Part shown: positions 6,307-12,315 of the stretch, one piece after another
Position numbering within the stretch: position 1 is the stretch's first letter
How the letters are laid out: the number at the start of each line of letters is the position of its first letter
Assembly (NCBI GenBank): GCA_021413665.1
Contig: JAIOPW010000099.1
Span: 1-12,315, forward strand
Length of the DNA: 12,315 bases
Direction: 5' to 3'
Source: Rhodocyclales bacterium
GTDB taxonomy: Bacteria; Pseudomonadota; Gammaproteobacteria; Burkholderiales; Rhodocyclaceae
Program-made: the position numbers and the translations under genes
The notes under the pieces: generated by a model
Seen by the model: only the letters and a program-made list of their open reading frames with translations
The model's database searches: none
What the model was told of the DNA's origin: nothing

Positions 6307-7416
6307 ATGTGCCCACATCCGCGCCTTCATCATCTGCTTGCCCTCCTGCTCGGTGCGTGGACTGCGATCGCTGCCGCCTTGCCGCTGGAAACCGTCAAGC
6401 TGCCGCCCGGCTTTTCCATCGAGCTTTGGGCGCGGGTGGACAATGCGCGACAGATGGCGCTGGGTGGCATCGATACCCGCGGCGGCGTGCTCTACGTAGG
6501 CTCGCGCGGCGCCGGCAAGGTGCATGCGGTGCGTTTCGATGCGGCCTATCGGGCCGGCGCCGTAATGCGCATCGCCGACGGCCTGAACATGCCGAGCGGG
6601 CTGGCCTGGAGAAACGGATCGCTGTATGTCGCGGCGGTGAGCCGCATCCTGCGCTACGACGACATCGACACCCGCATTGACCGCCCGCCAATGCCTGTGG
6701 TGGTAACCGACACCCTGCCGAAGGACAGCCACCACGGCTGGAAGTTCATCGCCTTCGGCCCCGACGGCAGGCTTTACGTGCCGGTCGGTGCACCCTGCAA
6801 TATCTGCGATCCCGGCGACCCCTATGCGTCGATATTGCGCATGAATGCCGATGGCTCCGGGCGCGAGGTCTTCGCGCGCGGCATCCGCAACAGCGTCGGC
6901 TTCGACTGGAGCCCGGTCGATGGCGCGCTGTGGTTCACCGACAACGGTCGCGACATGCTGGGCGACGACAGTCCGCCCGACGAGCTCAACCGGCTGCCGC
7001 ACGCCGGAACGCATTTTGGCTATCCCTTCTGCCACGGCGGCGAGGTCGCCGATCCGGAATTCGGCGCGCGGCGCCAGTGCAAAGAGTTCGAGCCGCCGGC
7101 GCGGAAGCTCGGCCCGCATGTCGCCAGCCTGGGCATGCGCTTTTATGCGGGGACGATGTTCCCTGCCGAATACCGCAACCAGATATTCATCGCCGAGCAC
7201 GGGTCCTGGAACCGCTCGCGGAAGATCGGCTACCGGATTTCGCTGGTACGCCTGAAGGACGGCCGCGCCGTCGCCTACGAGAGCTTTGCCAGCGGCTGGC
7301 TGCAAGGCGAATCGGCCTGGGGCCGCCCGGCCGATGTGCTGGTGCTGCCGGATGGATCGCTGCTGGTGGCGGACGATCACGCCGGGGCGATCTATCGCAT
7401 CACTTACCGGAAATGA
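6307..7416 (+). CDS. Secreted PQQ-dependent sugar (sorbosone-type) dehydrogenase-like protein
   Basis: The 369-residue product starts with a basic stretch and a hydrophobic core (LLALLLGAWTAIAAA), a Sec signal peptide probably cleaved around residue 24, so it acts in the periplasm. The mature part is a six-bladed beta-propeller of the soluble PQQ glucose/sorbosone dehydrogenase type. Blade motifs include GLNMPSGLAWRNGSLYVA (92-109), DSHHGWKFIAFGPDGRLYVPVG (140-161), NSVGFDWSP (195-203), LWFTDNGRD (208-216) and IFIAEHGSWNRS. The conserved histidines in DSHHGW and the cysteines in CNIC (164, 167) and PFCHGG (242) fit this family. Members oxidise aldoses or similar alcohols with bound PQQ and Ca2+, passing electrons to the respiratory chain; many relatives are biochemically untested. 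Promoter and Shine-Dalgarno candidates lie just upstream. It may be transcribed with the MaoC-Pta gene that follows after 61 bases. Confidence 0.88.
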   Translation: MCPHPRLHHLLALLLGAWTAIAAALPLETVKLPPGFSIELWARVDNARQMALGGIDTRGGVLYVGSRGAGKVHAVRFDAAYRAGAVMRIADGLNMPSGLAWRNGSLYVAAVSRILRYDDIDTRIDRPPMPVVVTDTLPKDSHHGWKFIAFGPDGRLYVPVGAPCNICDPGDPYASILRMNADGSGREVFARGIRNSVGFDWSPVDGALWFTDNGRDMLGDDSPPDELNRLPHAGTHFGYPFCHGGEVADPEFGARRQCKEFEPPARKLGPHVASLGMRFYAGTMFPAEYRNQIFIAEHGSWNRSRKIGYRISLVRLKDGRAVAYESFASGWLQGESAWGRPADVLVLPDGSLLVADDHAGAIYRITYRK

Positions 7417-7427
7417 CCCCTGCCGCG

Positions 7428-7456
7428 TTGCAACAAATCCGCGCCGGGACGATACT
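7428..7456 (+). promoter_or_regulatory. Weak candidate promoter for the MaoC-Pta/ackA pair
   Basis: TTGCAA (7428-7433) and GATACT (7451-7456) each match the sigma-70 consensus at four of six positions and are 17 bases apart, in the 61-base gap between the PQQ-type dehydrogenase stop and the fusion gene start. The predicted transcript start would lie almost on the GAGGGAG ribosome binding site (7464-7470). Read-through from the upstream gene is an equally good explanation. Confidence 0.25.
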
Positions 7457-7477
7457 GTGGGGCGAGGGAGTTCATTC

Positions 7478-8896
7478 ATGACCCAGATTCAGGCCAACAA
7501 TTCCGAATACATCGAAAATCGCACCTTCGACGAGATCGCCATCGGCGACAGCGCGACGCTGGTGCGCACGCTGCGCCACGAAGACATCCAGATGTACGCC
7601 ATCATGTCGGGCGACATCAACCCGTCCCATGTCGATCCGGAGTACGCCAATTCGTCGCTGCTGCGGGAGGTGATCGCCCACGGCATGTGGGGCGGTGCGC
7701 TGATCTCGAACGTGCTGGGGACGCAGTTCCCCGGGCCGGGCACGGTGTATATCGACCAGTCGCTGCATTTCGCGCTGCCGGTGCGGGTCGGCGACACGCT
7801 GACGGTCACCATTACCTGCCAGAAGAAGTATCCGCGCAACAAGCACCTGGTCATGGATTGCACCTGCACCAACCAGGATGGACAAAAGGTGATCACCGGC
7901 TCCGCCGAGGTTCAGGCGCCCGTCGAGAAGATCAAGCGCCTCAAGGCCAAGCTGCCGGACTTCAAGCTGTCGGCGACGCGCAAGGCGCGCTTCGAGCACC
8001 TGCTGGAGATCACCCGCGGGCTCACGCCGATCTCGATGGCCGTGGCCCATCCCTGCGATACCGAGTCGCTCAAGGGTGCGCTGCTGGCGCGCGACCGTGG
8101 CCTCATCGTCCCCACCCTGGTCGGCCCGGAAGAGAAGATTCGCCAGATCGCCGAGGCCAACCAGCTCGACCTCTACGGCTGCACCCTGATCAACGTCGCC
8201 CACAGCCATGCCGCCGCCGAGATCGCCGTCTCGCTCGCGCGCGAAGGCCAGGTCGAAGCGCTGATGAAGGGCTCGCTGCACACCGACGAACTGATGAGCG
8301 AAGTCATCGACAAGGTCACCGGCCTGCGCACGGCGCGCCGCATCAGCCATGTCTTCCTGATGGACGTGCCGACCTATCCGCGCCTGCTGTTCATCACCGA
8401 CGCCGCTGTCAACGTCGCACCCGACCTCGAAGCCAAGGTCGACATCGTGCAGAACGCGATCGACCTCGCACGCATGCTGAAAATAGCCGACCCGAAGGTG
8501 GCGATCCTCGCCGCGGTGGAAACCGTCAATCTCAAGATGCAGGCCACGCTCGACGCCGCCGCGCTGTGCAAGATGGCCGACCGCGGCCAGATCACCGGCG
8601 GACTGCTCGACGGCCCGCTGGCCTTCGACAACGCCATTTCGCTGGTTGCCGCACGCACCAAGGGCATCAAGTCGGCCGTCGCCGGCCAGGCCGACATACT
8701 GCTGGTGCCCGACATCGAATCCGGCAACATGCTGGCCAAGCAGTTGGAATATCTCGCCGACGCGCTGACTTCCGGCATCGTACTCGGCGCCAGGGTGCCG
8801 ATCGTGCTGACCAGCCGCGCCGATTCCGCCGAAACGCGCACCGCCTCGACCGCCGTGGCGATGGTCATGGCGCACGCCAAACGCAAGAAGGTTTAA
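7478..8896 (+). CDS. Fused MaoC-like (R)-enoyl-CoA hydratase / phosphate acyltransferase
   Basis: The 472-residue product joins two domains. Residues about 12-148 are a MaoC hot-dog domain with the hydratase motif D46-I-N-P-S-H51, then AHGMWGGALISNVLG (68-81) and a PVRVGDTL strand. The D/H pair is the catalytic dyad of (R)-specific enoyl-CoA hydratases. Residues about 170-470 are a phosphotransacetylase/phosphotransbutyrylase domain, with MKGSLHTDELMSEV, ITDAAVNVAPDLEAKVDI, the GGLLDGPLAFDNAIS substrate segment and DILLVPDIESGN. This arrangement is known from other proteobacteria as a bifunctional enoyl-CoA hydratase/phosphate acetyltransferase. The start is the ATG at 7478 with GAGGGAG seven bases upstream; the open frame extends further left only as antisense-quality sequence over the previous gene's end. 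The acetate kinase gene starts three bases after the stop, giving an acyl-CoA to acyl-phosphate to carboxylic acid plus ATP route. The acyl chain (acetyl, butyryl or hydroxybutyryl) is not determined. Confidence 0.93.
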   Translation: MTQIQANNSEYIENRTFDEIAIGDSATLVRTLRHEDIQMYAIMSGDINPSHVDPEYANSSLLREVIAHGMWGGALISNVLGTQFPGPGTVYIDQSLHFALPVRVGDTLTVTITCQKKYPRNKHLVMDCTCTNQDGQKVITGSAEVQAPVEKIKRLKAKLPDFKLSATRKARFEHLLEITRGLTPISMAVAHPCDTESLKGALLARDRGLIVPTLVGPEEKIRQIAEANQLDLYGCTLINVAHSHAAAEIAVSLAREGQVEALMKGSLHTDELMSEVIDKVTGLRTARRISHVFLMDVPTYPRLLFITDAAVNVAPDLEAKVDIVQNAIDLARMLKIADPKVAILAAVETVNLKMQATLDAAALCKMADRGQITGGLLDGPLAFDNAISLVAARTKGIKSAVAGQADILLVPDIESGNMLAKQLEYLADALTSGIVLGARVPIVLTSRADSAETRTASTAVAMVMAHAKRKKV

Positions 8897-8899
8897 CCC

Positions 8900-10102
8900 A
8901 TGGCCGACGCAATCCTCACCCTCAACGCCGGCTCGTCCTCGATCAAGTTCGCGCTGTTCGCGCGCGCCGCGACGATTCCGCAACGGCCTGAACTGGTCGG
9001 CCAGATCGACGGCATAGGCGCCGTCGGCGGGCAGCCGGCCCACATGAAAGCCACCGACGCAAGCGGACGCGCACTGGAAAACACGGATCTCGACCTCGAC
9101 GGTCCAGCCCAGACGCCGCACCAGGCGGCCTTGCGCCACCTCGTCGATTGGCTGCACAGCCACGAAGCAGGCTGGCGCATCGCCGGTGTCGGCCATCGGG
9201 TGGTGCATGGCGCACAGAAATTCTCGCAACCCATCGTGCTTGACGCCGCCATGGTGGATGCACTGCGCGGCTTCATTCCTCTGGCGCCGCTACACCAGCC
9301 GCACAATCTTGCAGGCATCGACGCGCTGACGGCGGCGCTGCCCGGTGTGCCGCAAGTGGCCTGCTTCGACACGGCCTTCCACCGCAGCCAGCCGGAGCTG
9401 GCCCAGCTCTTCGCCCTGCCGCGCGCCATCACCGCACAGGGTGTGCGCCGTTACGGATTCCACGGCCTGTCCTATGAATACATCGCCGAAGTGCTGCCGC
9501 AGTACATCGGCGAGAAAAGTGCTCGCGGCCGCGTCATCGTCGCCCACCTCGGCAATGGCGCGTCGATGTGTGCCATGAACAAGCTGAAGAGCCAGGCGTC
9601 TACCATGGGCTTCACCGCCGTCGACGGCCTGATGATGGGTACCCGCACCGGTAATCTGGACCCCGGCGTGCTGCTTTACCTGATGGACTACCAACAGATG
9701 GACGCCAAGGCGCTGACCCGGCTGCTCTACAAGGAATCGGGCCTGCTCGGGGTTTCCGGCATCAGCCAGGACATGCGGGTGTTGCTCGATTCAGCCGCAC
9801 CCGAAGCGCGCGAAGCCGTCGACCTGTTTTGCTACCGCATCGTGCGCGAGATCGGCTCGCTGGCCGCCGCGTTGGGCGGACTCGATGCCCTGGTATTTAC
9901 CGGCGGCATCGGCGAACGCGGCGCGCAGGTACGGCGGCAGGTTGGCGATCAACTCGGCTGGCTCGGAGTGGGCCTCGATTCCGCCGCCAACGAGGCGAAT
10001 GCACCAAAAATTTCGGCAAAAGACAGCCGGGTGGACGTCTGCGTGATACCCACAAACGAGGAATGGATTATCGCGCGACACACCGCGGAACTAATTGGCT
10101 GA
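8900..10102 (+). CDS. ackA: Acetate kinase (acetate/propionate/butyrate family)
   Basis: The 400-residue product is a complete ASKHA-fold acetokinase. Visible motifs are N9-A-G-S-S-S-I-K at the N-terminus, GHRVVHG (R100), CFDTAFH (catalytic D157), RYGFHGLS (H188), HLGNG (216-220), GTRTGNLDPG (R249), FTGGIGER and the C-terminal metal-binding E387 in PTNEEW. Each matches an active-site element of characterised acetate kinases. It interconverts acyl-phosphate plus ADP with the acid plus ATP. The ATG at 8900 lies three bases after the stop of the MaoC-Pta gene, and AAGAAGG at the end of that gene provides its ribosome binding site, so the two are co-transcribed and probably coupled. Substrate could be acetate, propionate or butyrate; the family motifs do not separate these. 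Confidence 0.96.
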   Translation: MADAILTLNAGSSSIKFALFARAATIPQRPELVGQIDGIGAVGGQPAHMKATDASGRALENTDLDLDGPAQTPHQAALRHLVDWLHSHEAGWRIAGVGHRVVHGAQKFSQPIVLDAAMVDALRGFIPLAPLHQPHNLAGIDALTAALPGVPQVACFDTAFHRSQPELAQLFALPRAITAQGVRRYGFHGLSYEYIAEVLPQYIGEKSARGRVIVAHLGNGASMCAMNKLKSQASTMGFTAVDGLMMGTRTGNLDPGVLLYLMDYQQMDAKALTRLLYKESGLLGVSGISQDMRVLLDSAAPEAREAVDLFCYRIVREIGSLAAALGGLDALVFTGGIGERGAQVRRQVGDQLGWLGVGLDSAANEANAPKISAKDSRVDVCVIPTNEEWIIARHTAELIG

Positions 10103-10423
10103 GCGGGTACTTTCAGCGCTTTCCAGTCCTGTCCGGCCTGTCAACCCCCTGAGCGGCAGACGGAAAACCGCCTTAGCAAGAAGCAGCCCAGTTGCGCCTC
10201 ATGCCAAATCTCGAAAAGCGCGGCCATCCTCCTGTTTTTCTTCCCCTTTCAGCCGGGCAAAACATACTATATCTAGTAGGGCGTACCCATCACCCGCACT
10301 AGAGTTTTTTGTAACCCATTGTTTTCATTGATGCAAAAATTTTCTTCTTTTCAGCAATCGGAGCCGGGGTTATGCTTCGGCGCTCACTGGATACTTAAAC
10401 GGATATAGCCTTCGGAAGAGACC
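10103..10423. other. 321-bp non-coding region between ackA and the class II RNR gene
   Basis: The first 140 bases are GC-rich, with short repeats (CTGAGCGG at 10099 and 10151) but no convincing terminator stem with a T-tract. From about 10230 to 10345 the sequence turns markedly AT-rich, with runs of T and A, as expected of a promoter region for the RNR gene. It contains the NrdR-like boxes listed separately. A 78-codon open frame (10095-10331) crosses it but has no ribosome binding site and no recognisable sequence. No cobalamin riboswitch elements were recognised by eye. The gap ends with GGAAGAG (10414-10420), a good ribosome binding site for the gene at 10424. Confidence 0.7.
10264..10311 (+). 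promoter_or_regulatory. Putative NrdR operator (two boxes)
   Basis: Box 1 (10264-10279) contains ACTATATCTAGT and matches the NrdR consensus acaCwAtATaTwGtgt at 12 of 16 positions, including every core base. Box 2 (10296-10311, core CACTAGAGTTTTTTG) matches well on its left half and poorly on its right. The starts are 32 bases apart, about three helical turns, the spacing known for tandem NrdR boxes upstream of ribonucleotide reductase genes. NrdR is an ATP/dATP-sensing repressor of RNR operons. Box 1 is strong; box 2 is tentative. Confidence 0.68.
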
Positions 10424-12315
10424 ATGAACACGACAATAAATAATACCGAGGAATCAATGAATTACGAGCACACGGGGCAGATGGGCCTGCCTCTGCCGCA
10501 GGAGATATCAGGCGAAGTCCTGATTGAAAAATATGCCAAAGGCACGGAACGCGACGTGCGCGACGTGCGCAGCCGGGTAGCTCGCGCGCTGGCATCGATC
10601 GAAGTCGAAGACAAACGCAGTTATTGGGAGGCGCGCTTCCTCGAAGCCCAGGAAAACGGCTTCGTTCCCGCCGGCCGCATCAACTCGGCCGCGGGCACCG
10701 ATCTGTGCGCCACGCTGATCAACTGTTTCGTGCAACCGGTGGGCGATTCAATCTCTGAAATCGTCGACGGCCGCCCCGGCATCTACACCGCGCTGCTGCA
10801 GGCCGCCGAAACCATGCGCCGCGGCGGCGGCGTCGGCTACGACTTCTCTTCCATCCGTCCGATCGGCGCTCACGTCAAGGGCACGCAATCGCGCGCTTCC
10901 GGCCCGGTCTCCTACATGCGGGTCTTTGACCGCTCCTGCGAGACGGTCGAATCCGCCGGCAGCCGCCGCGGCGCGCAAATGGGCGTACTGCGCTGCGACC
11001 ACCCGGACATCGAGGAATTCATCCACGCCAAGGACGCGGGCGACCTCACCAACTTCAACATTTCGGTTGGCGTCACCGATCCCTTCATGCAGGCCGTCGA
11101 AGCCGACGGCGAAATCGAACTCACGCACCGCGCCACCCCTTCGGCCGACATCAAGGCTGCCGGAGCCTACCAGCGCGGCGACAGCATGTGGGTCTATCGC
11201 AAGGTGCGTGCCCGTGACCTGTGGGAGCAGATCATGCGTTCCACCTACGATCACGCCGAGCCGGGCATCCTGTTCCTCGATCGGATGAACAAGGACAACA
11301 ACCTCTACTACTGCGAGACCATCGAGGCCACCAATCCCTGCGCCGAGCAACCGCTGCCGCCCTACGGCTGCTGCTGCCTGGGCTCGATCAACCTGACCCT
11401 GTTCGTCACCGAGGCCTTCAGCAAGAATGCCAGCTTCGATTTCGTCGCCTTCGGCAAGACCATCGACACCTCGGTGCGCATGCTCGACAACGTGCTCGAC
11501 GCCACGCACTGGCCGCTGGAACAGCAACTCAAGGAAGCGCAGAACAAGCGCCGTGTCGGCCTCGGCTTCACCGGCCTCGGCGATGCGCTGATCATGCTCA
11601 AGCTGCGCTACGACACCGATGCCGCGCGTGACATGGCGACCAGGATTTCCGAATTCATGCGTGACCGCTCCTACCTGTACTCGGTGGAACTGGCCCGCGA
11701 GCGCGGCGCCTTCCCGCTGTTCAACGCAGACATGTACCTCTCGGGCGGCAACTTTGCCTCGCGCCTGCCGCAGGAAGTCAAGGATTCGATCCGCAAGTAC
11801 GGCCTGCGCAATTCCCACCTGCTGTCGATCGCGCCCACCGGCACCATCAGCCTGGCCTTTGCCGACAATGCCTCGAACGGCATCGAGCCGCCCTTCTCCT
11901 GGGTCTATACACGCAAGAAGCGCATGGCCGACGGCACCTTCAAGGAGTACGCGGTCGAAGACTATGCCTGGCGCCTTTACAAGCACCAGGGCGGCGACGT
12001 CTCCAAGCTGCCGGACTATTTCGTCACCGCGCTGGAAATCTCTGCCCAGGCCCACGAGCAGATGGTCGCCGCAGTCGCGCCCTATATCGACACCTCGATT
12101 TCCAAGACGGTCAACGTCCCCGCCGACTATCCCTACTCGGAGTTCGAGGACCTCTACATGGTGGCCTGGAAATCCGGCCTCAAGGGGCTGGCCACCTACC
12201 GGCCCAACTCGGTGCTGGGCAGCGTGCTGTCCGTCTCCCCGACGCCCGCGGAAAGCGCGGCAAAGCAGCCGCACGACGTGACCATCGACCACGCCAACCG
12301 CCGCTTGTCGATCGG
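10424..12315 (+). CDS. nrdJ: Adenosylcobalamin-dependent (class II) ribonucleotide reductase, 3' truncated by window
   Basis: The frame from the ATG at 10424 (GGAAGAG four bases upstream) is open through the right edge, giving 630 residues plus two bases of the next codon. The ten-stranded barrel of class II/I large subunits is recognisable: the first redox cysteine is C101 in LINCFVQPVGDSI, the specificity-region glycines are in MRRGGGVGYDFSSIRP (131-146), and SAGSRRGAQMGVL is at 178-189. The catalytic motif is N304-P-C306-A-E308 in ATNPCAEQPLPPYG, the second redox cysteine is most likely C317, and the phosphate-binding loop is APTGTISL (470-477). The NrdJ-type layout (GVGYDFSSIRP and NPCxEQPLPPYG) and the absence of an adjacent nrdB point to the B12-dependent enzyme, which reduces ribonucleotides with or without oxygen. 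The N-terminal ATP-cone common in class I NrdA is absent. The C-terminal redox tail lies outside the window. Regulation by NrdR is suggested by the upstream boxes. Confidence 0.93.
   Translation, partial: MNTTINNTEESMNYEHTGQMGLPLPQEISGEVLIEKYAKGTERDVRDVRSRVARALASIEVEDKRSYWEARFLEAQENGFVPAGRINSAAGTDLCATLINCFVQPVGDSISEIVDGRPGIYTALLQAAETMRRGGGVGYDFSSIRPIGAHVKGTQSRASGPVSYMRVFDRSCETVESAGSRRGAQMGVLRCDHPDIEEFIHAKDAGDLTNFNISVGVTDPFMQAVEADGEIELTHRATPSADIKAAGAYQRGDSMWVYRKVRARDLWEQIMRSTYDHAEPGILFLDRMNKDNNLYYCETIEATNPCAEQPLPPYGCCCLGSINLTLFVTEAFSKNASFDFVAFGKTIDTSVRMLDNVLDATHWPLEQQLKEAQNKRRVGLGFTGLGDALIMLKLRYDTDAARDMATRISEFMRDRSYLYSVELARERGAFPLFNADMYLSGGNFASRLPQEVKDSIRKYGLRNSHLLSIAPTGTISLAFADNASNGIEPPFSWVYTRKKRMADGTFKEYAVEDYAWRLYKHQGGDVSKLPDYFVTALEISAQAHEQMVAAVAPYIDTSISKTVNVPADYPYSEFEDLYMVAWKSGLKGLATYRPNSVLGSVLSVSPTPAESAAKQPHDVTIDHANRRLSI

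Noticed and set aside
7472..9229. Minus-strand open frame of 585 codons opposite the MaoC-Pta and ackA genes
   Set aside because: It spans two well-supported plus-strand genes and their junction, and its composition is typical of an antisense shadow.
10095..10331. 78-codon open frame after ackA
   Set aside because: Overlaps the ackA end, has no ribosome binding site, looks unlike protein, and covers the putative NrdR operator.
10103..10423. Cobalamin riboswitch upstream of the B12-dependent reductase
   Set aside because: Looked for the B12-box and conserved core and found no convincing match; a covariance-model scan would settle it.
10748..12292. Minus-strand open frame of 514 codons opposite the reductase
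   Set aside because: The plus frame encodes an intact class II reductase with catalytic motifs; the antisense product is His/Gly/Val-rich without recognisable domains.

Overview
The window is GC-rich, densely coding bacterial chromosome with long shadow ORFs opposite real genes. Three features suggest a betaproteobacterium of the Rhodocyclales/Nitrosomonadales type: the tail of a monomeric-type NADP isocitrate dehydrogenase, a fused MaoC-phosphotransacylase followed by an acetate kinase, and an AdoCbl-dependent (class II) ribonucleotide reductase. The taxon is inferred from gene content only. No IS element, phage gene, tRNA, rRNA or CRISPR array is visible.

Layout. Positions 1-159 hold the C-terminus of isocitrate dehydrogenase, followed by a strong GC hairpin. 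hflX (270-1622, +) comes next and ends at a long inverted repeat (1622-1703) that separates it from a convergent minus-strand cluster. In transcription order that cluster is: a ThDP-dependent enzyme (6196-4505), a REP-like hairpin, a BASS-family transporter (4399-3491), an NAD-dependent epimerase/dehydratase-like extended SDR (3494-2538) and a classical SDR (2541-1726). The last three genes overlap by four bases each (ATGA, then GTGA), so they are almost certainly one translationally coupled unit. Divergent from the ThDP gene, on the plus strand, are a secreted PQQ-type sugar/sorbosone dehydrogenase-like protein (6307-7416), a MaoC-phosphotransacylase fusion (7478-8896) and acetate kinase (8900-10102). 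A 321-bp AT-richer gap carries an NrdR-like operator and precedes a class II ribonucleotide reductase, which runs off the right end.

How the genes may work together. The MaoC-Pta fusion and AckA form a coherent acyl-CoA to acyl-phosphate to acid plus ATP module, and their three-base spacing fits co-expression. The minus-strand cluster looks like a small uncharacterised catabolic or salvage unit: an organic-anion importer, a C-C bond lyase or ligase using ThDP, and two NAD(P)-dependent oxidoreductases. Its substrate cannot be read from the sequence. The ThDP enzyme is the most unusual protein here. It lacks about 17 residues of the Pyr domain where acetolactate synthases carry their active-site Phe-Gln loop, and it has Asp where the second ThDP-metal Asn is usual. 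Non-coding structure is also notable: a perfect 14-bp inverted repeat after hflX whose arm recurs, as a 21-base identity, inside the ThDP gene.
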